The notes beneath the pieces are model-generated. The model ran no database searches and was not told the DNA's origin. It saw nothing but the letters and a program-made list of their open reading frames with translations. Shown in pieces: positions 27,976 to 38,777 of a stretch of 64,000 bases of DNA (its first letter is position 1; each line of letters starts with the position of its first letter). The position numbers were made by a program, and so were the translations under genes. The stretch is from Campylorhamphus procurvoides (lineage: Eukaryota; Chordata; Aves; Passeriformes; Dendrocolaptidae), in NCBI GenBank assembly GCA_013396655.1, contig WBMV01008586.1:372001-436000 (forward strand). The letters are read 5' to 3'.

Positions 27976-28002
27976 CATAATATATATATATATAGATAGA
28001 TA
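27913..28002. repeat. Compound TCTA / TA / TAGA microsatellite
   Basis: About 16 uninterrupted TCTA units occupy 27913-27976. They are followed by roughly seven TA dinucleotides (27980-27994) and then by TAGATAGATA, the reverse complement of the main array's unit. The 3' end can therefore pair with the tetranucleotide array across the TA core to form a long AT-rich hairpin. Arrays of this type are length-polymorphic and would vary between individuals. Confidence 0.95.
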
Positions 28003-28030
28003 CACTGTTGCTTATACAACTTCTGGATAA

Positions 28031-28165
28031 TCACAGAATGACATTATATTCTGAGTTGGAAGGGATGCACAAGGACAATTGAGTCCAACCCTTAAATGAA
28101 TGGTCCATTCAGGTGATTGAACCTGTGACCTTGGCGTTATTAGCACTAATATTAACCAATGGATT
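28031..28165 (-). mobile_element. Short CR1 LINE tail
   Basis: The plus strand reads TCACAGAATGACATTATATTC, then GAGTTGGAAGGGATGCACAAGG and GAGTCCAACCCTTAAATGAATGG, then CTGTGACCTTGGCGTTATTAGC. This is the order found in the 3' UTR of one CR1 subfamily on the minus strand. Only about 135 bases remain, so the copy is severely 5'-truncated. No coding sequence is left. It begins about 30 bases after the microsatellite. Confidence 0.75.
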
Positions 28166-29889
28166 ACTCTTTAGCTGTTTACTTTCTTTAGACTTCTGAG
28201 ATTTATCCTATAGTGTTTTGCAATGATCTTGATTTCCCTTGTTTTTGTTGTTGTTTTGTTGGTTTTGGTTTTTTTTGGTTATCCCTCCCCCTCCTTTTGT
28301 ACCACTTGTGACTTTGATGCTTTTGTACTACAGATTTTTAACATCTGTTATTAAACATTGACAAAGACTTTCAAATTAGGTGAGACTGGATGTCCAGTGC
28401 ATACAGTTGCTAGCAGCATCAAAGGACCATACCAAATGCCATCATTTATAACCCTGTGTTTTTAAGTCTCTGTTACTTTAATTCTGGAGACAGGATTCTT
28501 GAAGCCTGCAGGTCACCTCTCTGTATTTGCAGTGTGTACCACAATGTCCTTGCCTTCATTTGTCATGTTGCTTTCCAGCTGGCATTGCTTTTCACCCTTC
28601 GGCAATACAGGAATACTAAAAATTCTGTTAAGGGGCAGTTGCTAAAGCAATGTTGCCTTCCAACTGTGGCTTTCTGAAGTTGTTGGGAAAACATCTTATT
28701 ATTTTAGATTATTTATATATGTTATGAGTACATCTCAGAGACATTGAGAAACACACTAATAGGTTAATTTTTAAGGTGTTTCCAGCCACCTTCCCTACTT
28801 GCTATAACCCAGACTTGGAGTACATTAAGATCTGTTTCAGCAGAACCAGAGATGCTTAAGCATTGTTGAAGACACTTGTGAGATTAATGAATTACTTTGT
28901 CTTGTAAGAAATTTTCTTTTACAGATGGGATATGTCTCAGCCTAATTTCAGTCCTCTAACAGTGGGGTATCCTATTTCAAATGGTTGTGTAGACTCCATT
29001 TGTAGCCACTGCAGTTAGTGGCACACATACCTTTTGGAAGCAATTCATTATATTTTAGATTCTCATTCTGAGGATCAATTACCCTCTATAGGTTTATTGC
29101 TCCTTGCAGGGGTATTATATCTAGCCTAGGTGACCTGCTTAGACTGGATGCTCAATTTTCCTATGGCTAAAAGTAAGTGAAAAGAATCTGACTTTAGTTT
29201 TGTCACATTTGTAGGATTGAAAGAATTTTATTGATGGCCTATTACATACTGATCTGAACTAAAGTATAGAGTCAGATTCTGTATTTCTCATTTTGTTGGC
29301 AAAATCCGATCTGCATGTCCAAAGCTAAAATTAAGATTCTTAATTACTTCTTTCTGGAAGAAACTGAAATCTGGAAACAGTAAGTTACCGTCTCCCGATA
29401 AGAGAAACTGATATTGTAGTGAGGAAAAATGAGACATAGCACAGTGGGTGTATTGCATGTAAAAATATGCACAGAAAATATGCACAATATTTCCTTGTAG
29501 AAATACCTGGAGATACAAACTCATACACACTCAGAGTCATAGACCAGTTCTGCTGATAGTGTTATCCGTTAAATGTATGTGTGCATGGTATGAGTGAATG
29601 CAAATGCCTGGACAGCTTAATGAAAATAAATAAGGGCTGTGAAGCCATTAAACTTTACAGACCAAATATTAGTTCTCCTTTAATCAAAGCATGCCATTGA
29701 TGGTGTCCCAACAGAGTCTAATATTCTGTGTTTTGCAACATATTATGATCAGTCACAGAACACCTGTAAAGAGTTAGCCTAGGCATGAATAATTTACCAG
29801 TGTTTTATGAGCATCAAGATTAGTGAATGGTAAGGCATTAAAGACTTAGGAACATTTGAAGAAGACTGACAAGAATCTGTGTACTAATA
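28166..29889. other. Unique AT-rich non-coding DNA with a T/G-rich tract
   Basis: A T/G-rich low-complexity tract at 28239-28287 is built of TTG and GGTTTT steps. Otherwise the interval is ordinary AT-rich DNA with no coding signal, no recognised repeat and no RNA gene that I can support. Confidence 0.6.
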
Positions 29890-30972
29890 CATGATTTACA
29901 ATCCAGGCCACTCTCCATAATATTTAAAAAGTCACGAAAGTCAGGTGAAGTCCCAAGTGACTGGAAAAAAGGAAATATTCTTTAAAAGGGTGAAAAGGAG
30001 GATTTTAGGAAATACTGGCCTGTCAGCCTCACCTCTGTGCCTAGGAAGATCATGGAACAGATTCTCCTAGAAGTTATGCTAAGGAACATGGAGAACAGGG
30101 AGGTGATTTGAGACAACCAGCATGGCTACACCAAGGGCCTGTCCTGTCTGACCAATGTAGTGGCCTGCTGTGATGGAGTGACTACATCAGTGGATAAGGG
30201 AGGGGCTACTGATGTAATTTATCTGGTCTTCTGTAAGGCCTTTGACATGTCCCCCACAATATCCTTCTCTCTAAAATGGAGAGAGATGGATTTGGTGAGT
30301 AGGAAGGCTAGATGGATAAGAAAGCGGTTGGATGGTCACAACCAGAGAGTAGTGGTCAATGGCTCAGAGGTCCAGTGGCATCAGTGATGAGTGGTGTCCC
30401 TCAAGGGTCCATACTGGGATCATTATTATTCAATCTTCATCAGTGACATAGATGAAGGGATTGAGTTCCCCCTCAATAGATTTGCAGATGACACCAAACT
30501 GAGTGGTGCAATCAACACATCTGAAGGATGGGAGGGCATTCAGAGGGACCTGGACAAGCTCGAGAAGTGGGCCAAGGGGAATGTCATGAGGTTTAACAAG
30601 GCCAAGAGCAAAGTGCTGCATGTGGGTTGAGGCAACTTCTAGTATCAATGCAGGCTTGTGGGTGAATGGATTGAGAGCAGCCCTGCTGAGAAGGACTTGG
30701 GGTGCTGGTGGATGAGAGACTGGACATGTGCACTTGCAGCACAGAAAGCCAGTCATCCTAGACTGCATCAAAAGGAGTGTGGCCAGCAGGCTGAGGGAGA
30801 TGACTCTGACCCATTGCTCTGCACTGGTGAAACCCCACCTGGCCATGGTGGATGGTGCTTTGAGTAACTTGGTCTAGTGGAAGGTCTCTCTGCCTATGGC
30901 AGGGAGTATGGAACTAGGTGATCTTTAAGCTCCTCCCAATCCAAGCCATTTTATGATGTATGATTCTGTGAT
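29890..30972 (+). mobile_element. CR1 LINE with decayed reverse-transcriptase ORF2
   Basis: This is a plus-strand CR1 copy covering much of the reverse-transcriptase part of ORF2 and the 3' UTR. Frames at about 30160-30387 and 30391-30630 encode recognisable CR1 RT segments, including the FADDTKLSG motif (near 30478-30504). FADD carries the paired catalytic aspartates of the RT active site. Earlier DNA (30000-30060) matches the RT region with a degenerate PVSLTSV-type motif. The copy is inactive. A stop interrupts the frame near 30109, a double stop lies at about 30385-30391, and another stop follows at 30630. About 400 bases or more of late ORF2 appear deleted near 30835-30860, where a truncated HLE-type segment passes directly into 3' UTR sequence (CTTTGAGTAACTTGGTCTAG). 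It ends in TGATTCTGTGAT, the 3' octamer. Confidence 0.93.
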
Positions 30973-33074
30973 CTTCACAGCATTGTGCCCTAAGCACTGT
31001 GGTGGCTTAAGCTTCATTAGATAATGAAAACTATAATACAAATATATTTAAGGGAGGGGAAAAACAAAGCACTATTTTTGAATGGAAAGCTTTTCTTTTG
31101 AAATCCTGGACACATTGTCTCTGCCAGATAGAAGTCATGACTGGTTATGATTAAGCCTGTGTAGCATTTTGGGGGACTTCACCAAAAGCTAATATGACCT
31201 TGGCAAACAAGCCTACAAGTGCTACCTGCAGTGCTACCATTTCCTACCACCAGGAGCCTTCTGGACCTGTTGTATGGTCAGTTAGGTCTTAAGGGGCCAT
31301 TAAAAGGTGTTATGTCACTTAACAAGCCCAGAGACAATGTTGACTGGCTGCTCACAGGCTTTGGTCTGCTGACAAATCTGCTCTCTGTGTAAATGACGTG
31401 AACAGAGACAAATTCCTCTACCAGCAGATGTACAGCATCAGATACTGTATTTGTCAGCCTTCTGCATAAAGTCAGTTAGATCTGATGGCACTATGGAGGC
31501 TTCAACAGGCAAGCCACTGGTTCAGACATGAGCCCCAAATCACATCCAAAAAACAAGGTCTCATGACCTCTTCAGGTCCTCCCTGTGAAACTCAGGCCCA
31601 GCAGAGTATCCAGTTGAACTCAGTGTAAATCATCTATTGCTTACAAGCTTAAAGGGGAAGTCCGTGTCCACACGAACCAGTTTGTGAAACTGTTATTTGC
31701 ACACATCCCTTCCACCCAAACTGTACCTGTACAGTGATAATCTATCTGAGGTGTAGGGTTGTTGATATTAATGATGCTGTTGAGATTCCACACAAGGCAG
31801 ATGTATTTTTAGTGCTTCCTGAATTTTGTAAATATCTGAACCACATGCTTTGGATCCCATTTCTTGAGGTATTTCAATATTCATCTAAAGTAGAATAATC
31901 TAATGTTAGTGCTATTTTATTATATATACGTATAAATATGTATTTACAATATAACATCCATGTGCACACACATATATGGTTTATATGCACAGTATTCAGA
32001 AATCCAGTTGAAGTGAAAATTCTCACATTTGAGAAATCCCATTGTTCTAATGCATTGATTTTTATTCTGAACAGAACAGGATTTTAACAAACTTCAGTGC
32101 AAAAATAAATAAATAATGACTTCTCCAATGCCCATATGATGTGCTGTGCTTCTTTATATGATCCATATTCTAATTAATGGAAAGATCCTAGGGTATGATC
32201 ACTCAAAATATCTGTTTTGTTTGTGTGAAATTTACAGAAATGCATCATATAACACAGGGATACTGGTGCAGTATTTGTTTATTCTCGTTCCTAACAAAAG
32301 TGTGCAAAGACTTTGTGTGTGTGTTTTTTGGTTTTTGGTGGGTTTTTTTGTTTGATTGGGGTTTTTTTGCCGGTTTTTTTTTGTTTTGTTTTTTGAATAA
32401 GAACAAACCTATGGTATATGTCTTTAAGCCACAATTCCATGTTTGAGCAGAAGACAAGGTATGAAAGGGTAAGTGAGTTTTCAAGGAATCTGCAATTTGT
32501 AGGACAGTACGAAAGAGGCAGTGAGAATCATTAGCCTTTTTAAATAATTCCTCATATCCTTAAGCACATTATGGAAATTTATGATACACATCAGATGTCT
32601 GTCTGTGTCTGTGGGGGAACATGTGTGTATGTGTACATATGGGTAAGTGAGAGAGCGAAAGAGAGATTTCCATCCATCTTTGTATGGCAGCATTTGTCAC
32701 TGAACTGAAATGGTGAAGCAATTTTAGTGGTGTCACTCACTTCTCGGAGAAAGCTCACTGAACGTGTGTCATTAGGTTCCACACAATTTCCTTGTCTTGT
32801 TTCTCCCTCTGTCACACCAATTCATGATATGTTCTTAAAGATTATAATATTTATCTCTTTAATTTAGAGGTACTAATGTTGGTTAATCTTAACTAATCCC
32901 AAATATTCCACCACTCCCGTGTTATCACTGACTGCCCAGCAATCCTTCCCTGCTCTTTGCCAGACAGTTCTTAGTGATGAAATTCCATTATTATATTAAT
33001 CAGTAACTCATACCAGAGGACAATAAGGTGGTGGTCACTTAAGAACTCCAAACTTTTCACCATAGAAAATAAAA
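30973..33074. other. Unique AT-rich non-coding DNA with a T/G-rich tract
   Basis: There is no supported gene. TA-rich DNA at about 31917-31990 includes the palindrome TATACGTATA (31925-31934). A short AAAT run lies at about 32103-32117. A T/G-rich low-complexity tract covers about 32316-32398. The remaining sequence has no visible repeat or coding signature. Confidence 0.6.
32316..32398. repeat. T/G-rich low-complexity tract
   Basis: The tract consists of T runs separated by GG, GGG or GTG steps (TTTTTTGG, GGGGTTTTTT and similar). There is no fixed period. It matches in texture the tracts at 28239, 38626 and 46968, and in reverse complement the A/C-rich tract at 44697. Confidence 0.8.
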
Positions 33075-33822
33075 AATCATAGAATCAGAGAATGGTTTGG
33101 GTCAGAAGGGACCTTAAAGATTATCTAGTTCAAACCTGCCTGGGCAGGAGCACTTTTCACTAAACTCCAGCCAGCCTGTCCTTGAACACTTCCAGGGATG
33201 GGGCATCCACAACTGTGGCCAGCATGTTCCAGTGCCTGTCCACCCTCATAGTAAAGAATTTTTTCCCTAATATCTAATCTAAATCTACTCTCTTTCCATT
33301 TGAATCCCTTTCTCTTTGTCCTGTCACCTCACACTTTTGCAAAAAGTACCTTCCTTGTAGGCTCCCTTCAGGTAAAGGAAGGCCGCAATTAGGTCACCTC
33401 AAAGCCATCTCTTTTCCAGTTGTAATAAATCCAATTCTCTCAGCCTTTCCTCGTAGGAGGAAAGTGGGATGGAGCACCACATCCCCCATAATCTTGGTAG
33501 CCCTCCTCTGGACTTGCTCCAACAAACTGATGTCCTTCCTGTGCTGGGAACCCCAGAGCCGAGCACTGCACTCCAGGTGGGGTCTCAGCAAAGCCATGGA
33601 TCAGAATCACCTTCCTTGGCCTGCTGGCCACTCTACTTTTGATGCAACCCAGGACAAAACTGGCTTTCTGTGCTGCAAGTACAAATGCCAAGTCATGTCC
33701 AACCTTTCATCCACCAGCACCCCTGAGTTCTAGTTAGAACTGCTCTCGATCTTTTCATCCCCCAGCCTGTATTGATAGCAGGGGTTGCCCTGACACAGTT
33801 ACAGCATCTTGTGCTTGGTGTT
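33075..33822 (-). mobile_element. CR1 LINE, 3' half with ORF2 C-terminus
   Basis: This is a minus-strand CR1. Its 3' octamers lie at 33075-33092 as AATCATAGAATCAGAGAAT, followed by the GGTTTGGGTCAGAAGGGACC 3' UTR phrase. The minus-strand frame at about 33440-33691 encodes the CR1 ORF2 stretch LAAQKASFVLGCIKS, continuing to IHGFAETPPGVQCSALG in the shifted frame. Frameshifts and stops break it. The 5' limit at about 33822 abuts the 3' octamers of the next CR1 copy without intervening DNA. Approximately 750 bases remain of an element whose full length is about 4.5 kb. Confidence 0.93.
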
Positions 33823-34282
33823 CACAGAATCACAGAATCTGCTGAGTGGTAAGAAACCCACAAGGATCATTGAATCCAACTCTTAGCGCCTGCACAGGAC
33901 CATTCCCAAGAGTCACTCCACGTGCCCAAGAATATCGTACAAACACCTCTTGTTAGGCTTGGTGCTATGACCACTTCCCTGGGGAGCTTGTTCCAGCACC
34001 CAACCACCTTCTGGGTGAAGAACCTATTTCTAATATCCAACCTAAACCTCTTCTGACACAACTTGAGGCCATTCCCTGGGGTTCTGTCATGGGTCACCAC
34101 AGAGATCAGTGTCATCGCTGATGTCCATTGGGACTCTGAACCATTGACTGCTACTCTCTGGATGTGACCATCCAACCACTTTTTATCCATCTAGCCTTTC
34201 TATTCACCAAATCCATCTCTCTCCATTTTAGAGAGAAGGATGTTGTGAGGGACCATGTCAAAGGCCTTACAGCCTTACAGTA
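33823..34282 (-). mobile_element. CR1 LINE, internally deleted or chimeric copy
   Basis: This is a minus-strand CR1 tail opening with TTCACAGAATCACAGAATC, immediately upstream in element sense of the 33075-33822 copy. The minus-strand frame at 33867-34190 encodes a late ORF2 stretch ([20 protein letters not shown]) but is joined at about 34105-34120 to an earlier ORF2 piece ([18 protein letters not shown]). Several hundred bases of ORF2 between these two parts are missing. The piece at 34128-34275 is close by eye to 30232-30375 in reverse complement, so the two copies share a subfamily in this part. The end carries a 9-base duplication, CCTTACAG type, at 34263-34279. The missing part may be a deletion or a template switch during reverse transcription. 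Confidence 0.88.
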
Positions 34283-34429
34283 TAAGACTAGGGGATTGAC
34301 TTCCAATTTGAACTACCACATATCCACAGATTTATTATGTGGATTGTCTAGCATTTTTGGACACCTGTACTTTCAGTAATTACTACATAGAAGTCTGCTT
34401 GACAGAAAAGGATCTGTGAAGTTGTAGAG

Positions 34430-35065
34430 AAAAAGTCGAGCAAGGGCCAGAAAGGTGCCCTTGCAGCAGTGGTGGCCAGGGACATCCTTGGCTGTGTTAG
34501 CTATGTCCTTACCTAGTTCAAAGTGTAGAAAATGACCTTTTGACTCTGTGTGGCACTTGTGAAATACTGTGCCCAGTTTGGGGTTTCCTAATCCTCAAAG
34601 CAAGTTCCATGAGTAGTAGTGAGCAGTTAGGGACTGGAGCACATGCCATATGAGCACATGCCATATGCCCCAGTCTGGGGCAGTGGAGTCTGCTAATACT
34701 GGAGAAGAGTTTTCAGGGGGATCTAATTGTTGTTCACAGCTACCCAGTAAGAGAGACGACAAAACCAAACACTTTCAAGAGGTGTGCAGTGTTAGGACAA
34801 GAGGTAACAGATGCTGTTTGAAACAAGAAAATCTGAAAAGTCTTCATATGAAACAATTTTTCAAAATGAAGCATGAGGTTGGTCGAACATAGGAAAACGC
34901 TGCTCAGCTAGTCTGTAGAATCTCTGTCCTTTTAGCTGTTCAAGATTAAACTGGGTATAGTCTTGCACAATCGGACCTGAATAGACATCCTCTGAGTGAA
35001 AGATTAGTCCAGAGAACTCTTGAGGTCCTCTCCATTCTGTGTGGTTGTGGAATGATCTGATTCAT
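34430..35065 (+). mobile_element. Old, diverged CR1 LINE 3' end
   Basis: This plus-strand CR1 is much more diverged than its neighbours. Recognisable landmarks appear in the correct order. A GTGCCCTTGCAGCAGTGGTG segment corresponds to the ALAA-type motif, and GAAATACTGTGCCCAGTTTG to the EYCVQF-type motif. GGGACTGGAGCAC follows, then TACTGGAGAAGAGTTTTCAG and TGTTAGGACAAGAGGTAACA. The 3' UTR-like GAGAACTCTTGAGGTCCTC comes next, with TGTGGTTGTGGAATGATCTGA as the last recognisable part. All frames are broken. A 15-base tandem duplication lies inside it at 34637-34666. Its left edge is uncertain between 34283 and 34430. Confidence 0.75.
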
Positions 35066-38000
35066 TGAGTCCGTTCTTCACCATGGCCTCCACATGCAAT
35101 TCCATGCAATATCCTTTAGCTCGGAAAAGGTAACTAACATATGAAAGAAGTGGCTACAGAGTGGGAGTTAGGCTATACATTGAATTCCTACAAATGGTGT
35201 GGAATGCTGGTCTCCTGTGTCTTATATGGTGCTTTAACTACTGGGTTCGGATAAAAGCAGAGAACCATCTCCCTCCTTCTGAAGTCTGGCTCTTTGCTTC
35301 ATTTGGTTTTATATGCAATGCCTCTAAATGAAGTGTTCTGTTCTCAATTGACCCAAACACTTTTTTTTTTCCTCTCATTTCTTCAAGAAGAAACAAAACC
35401 TGTTTAATTTAGCTTAGGCTGAGCCAACTGTTTTAAAAAAATGCATTGGTTTGGCAGCTGCATGTGAGTTATTCTCACTGCCCTTGAGAAGGAATAGAAA
35501 GTTCAGTGGCTTCCTTCCCAATCTATGGGCCAAGACAGTGGCCAGGAAGGATTGTTTTACAGCTTTAGGCTGCAGCCCAGGGGCTGAATTTCATTCCAGT
35601 TTATCCTCTGCTTCATGCTCACATTACATCCAATCTTTATAAATTTTTTCTAAAGATGAAAACAACAAAAAATATTTAAAACTATGGAAGTACAAATCAC
35701 CACTGGCAGCCTATTCAGCTCTTGTATAGCAATGTCCTTCCTTTGATTGCTTTATGCACTAAAATGGCAGCAAATACAGAGCAAATAGGACACAATTTCT
35801 AAGTGCGTTTCAGACTTCCAGTTGTCATTGTTCATAGATTTTGCAAGAACAATCTAGAAAATTCTAAACTAGAAAATTTCTAATATAGAATTTTTTTTCT
35901 GTATGAAATGATAAAAATGTCAGTTCCATCATGTAAATACATCAGTATTCAAAGAACAACAACCAGGAGTCTTCTTTCCTCCAATTTGTTTCTATACCAA
36001 CAAATAACAGCATGTTACATATGAGCCACTAGGAGAAGGACCTATAACATGGCCCATTTATTATTATTATTACTATTAAATGTTTTAAAAAGAAGAATTA
36101 GAGGCTGAATTAAAACGGTAGAAAAAGTGTGTTAAATGAAATGTGTTTGGATGGGAATTGAAGAGTATCTGTTTCCTGTGACATCAGCCACCACAGAAGC
36201 CAAACAATTCCATACACCATTTCTGGCAGCTCAAGACCATTGATTTTGCTTTTTAAAACATGTAGCAAGGATGCATTGAGCAGAATGCCTTTAGGGGAAG
36301 CTGCCAAATAGATGTATATGAAAGTGCATGCCTTGTCTCCTTGCACAAAATACTGGCTAGGAGTGAACCTTCATTGCTTCCAAATTGATGTTTGAATCTG
36401 CTACAATGGGACCTCAGCTTGCAGTAATGGATTATGAAAGATTCAAGCCTGCGTGGCACTATAAGAATCTTGTTTGATGTGGTACAAACTGAGGAAGGTA
36501 CAGGCAGCAGAGAGAGTGGCTGAGATGTGAGAACATCATTATGTCCTGACACAGCTTTGCATATCAATATATCTTGAGTTATTCTAGACACAAGTGAATC
36601 AGAAGGATTTTGGAAAGGCATCAGTACTGCGAACTGAAGCAAAGCTTCTGATGAAGCTGTTTGCAATAGCAATGGAAATGCAATCTGCATATGCTGAAGG
36701 AACAGTGTTCTCCAACAATTCCACTCTTATGACCAATAATATCTCCTCAGACAAGTAAACCACTTCTCATCAGTTTTGACAATTATAGAAGGCAAATAAG
36801 AATACTTATATTCATTCCAGAATTTTTTGAGGTCTGCACCTGTAAAGAATTTTGTAAGTGTGGGTGTTGCAATACATAATACTGTATTTTACTGTTATTC
36901 TATTTTTGGCTGCTCTAATAGATTTTGGTATTATGTTTAAGTAATGAGCCAGAGGTAGCTTTAAAAATAAATTTAAAAAACCCCAACAAACCAACTGAAC
37001 AAAATGAAAAAAATAAACCCTTTTTTTTTTTAAGAATATATGTTATTGCAATTTATTCCCCCACTTTCTTCAGGAGAAACTCAACTGAGCCTTCTGAATT
37101 CATGAAGTGTGAGAGCCATTTTGACTGGAAAAAATTTTATGGAATTTTTGTGATGTTGCAAGTTTTCTCTTATTCTGTTTCTTCTGAGAATGCTGTAATT
37201 CTGTGGACCTTTCCTGGGAAACTACTGCATACTTTCACGTTCCTGTCACATACAAGATTTAGGAATAAAAGCAAAGTGTAGTGTTGTCTCTTTGCATCAA
37301 TTCACACCATCACAAAGAGACCATCAGTAATGTGAAACTTTAACTAATATGAAAGATTTCTTTTATAATTATCAGCATTAAACACATTTTTCTAAATTTT
37401 ATGTTTATGGGGATTAATTATTTAGCAATTACATGAAGCCTGCAAATTTGTGTAAAATCTGTTTAACCTTTAAAAGTACTGAACACTGTGCCAAGAATTC
37501 AATCAAAATTTGGAACACTAGGAAAGATTTAGTTGGAAAGCACTTTGGTAATTGCCTAACTCTAAATACCTAAGCCTGTGCTCCCGTGCTCGGCCAGGCT
37601 GTGGGCCTGGCACTCAGAACCTTGCTAGAACAAGACTTCAAGAAGGATAGATTACCACTAATCCCTTCCTACTTGAGGACACCACGTTCCAGCTGCAGCT
37701 CTGTCTGGCCAGACCAGTTCTGCTATACAGCTTCAGGTTTTGAAGATGCTCATCTCAACAGAAAGCTCACACCTGCTTCTCTTTATGGCCATAATGTAAT
37801 TTTCTGCTGCCATTCTGGCACTAGCACTTCCTGCAGCATCTCTATCTGTCTTTGCATTTTCTCGCTGTGTGGAAGGTGGGAAGCAGGTTTAACAGGCACT
37901 GCAGTGGGCTGCAGCTCTGGTGCAGCTCTGGCTGGGCTCGAGGAAGCTTGGCTGCCAATCACCCCTCTCTTTAAGCTATGTTACCTTTGTTCAATAGAGG

Positions 38001-38623
38001 TAATGAGCCCAGTGGGCAAGTAATAGGTCTGGTGGGTCTATTACACATTTTTATTGAAAAGCAAAATAAATAGCCCTGTAAAACTCACACACTGCCCCAG
38101 GGTCACAGTAACTTATGCACCTTCTTGCACCTTCTTTTTTTTCTTTTTTTCTTTTTCTTTTCAGAGTTGCTTGAGTGAACTTTTCCAGAATGGCAGCTAA
38201 GAGCTTTTGTAAATTCATCACCAGTTGTTTGAATAAGACAGTATTAAAAATACTGCATGTTTTTATGTAGAGAACTGTGGCAGGTCTTTACTGTTTGATT
38301 ATGCACATATGTAGTACCAAAGGAGATCACATATTACTCAGCTAAACTTGTTTAATAGAAAGGGCATAAAAATCAAAGTATGTACAGTATCAGGTTTGCT
38401 TTCCAGAGAGAATGTGTTTTTCCACAAACTAAGGAAAGGGTAATTTACCACTCCAACATGCTGGGAAAAAGGAGAACATTCTTTCCTAAACAGCAACAAT
38501 TATCCATTTGGCAGGCAGTAGTAAAAGCAATTCAGCTTTCCTTCTTAGACTATGGTAAATCTGTACCAGGGACTGATTAGAGAACAACTGGAGAGGTGCT
38601 GCCTTTCTTTTCAAGGTCTACCA
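35066..38623. other. Unique AT-rich non-coding DNA
   Basis: There is no supported gene. Frames of about 145 codons at 36253-36690 (minus) and 37586-38023 (plus) have no domain and no supporting splice structure. An 11-base tandem duplication TGCAGCTCTGG occurs at about 37910-37931. Low-complexity A/C-rich DNA lies at about 36975-37035 and T-rich DNA at about 38134-38161. No recognised repeat family is present. Confidence 0.6.
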
Positions 38624-38777
38624 ATGATTTTTTTCTTTTTTTTTTTTTTGTTTGCTTTGGTTTTGTTTTTTGGGGGTTTTGTTTGTTGTTGTTTTTGTTG
38701 TTGTTGTTTGGTTTTTGTGTTTTTCTGTTTGGTTGGGGATTTTTTTTTTGTTTGGTTTTTTTTTTTCTTTCTCAGCA
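38624..38777. repeat. Long T/G-rich low-complexity tract
   Basis: About 150 bases consist almost entirely of T with G, GG or GGGG interruptions, including a TTGTTGTTGTT stretch at about 38680-38710 and long T runs at each end. It ends TTTCTTTCTCAG, which resembles a splice acceptor, but no coding frame follows. The frames through this tract are strings of Phe, Val, Gly, Leu and Cys and are spurious. Confidence 0.9.

Noticed and set aside
33867..34190. 107-codon minus-strand frame as a host gene
   Set aside because: It is decayed CR1 ORF2 joined across a deletion.
36253..36690. 145-codon minus-strand open frame
   Set aside because: No family recognised, no repeat homology and no splice context. 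Consistent with chance.
37586..38023. 145-codon plus-strand open frame
   Set aside because: It lies in a slightly GC-richer stretch where stops are rarer. The translation has no domain and contains a small tandem duplication.
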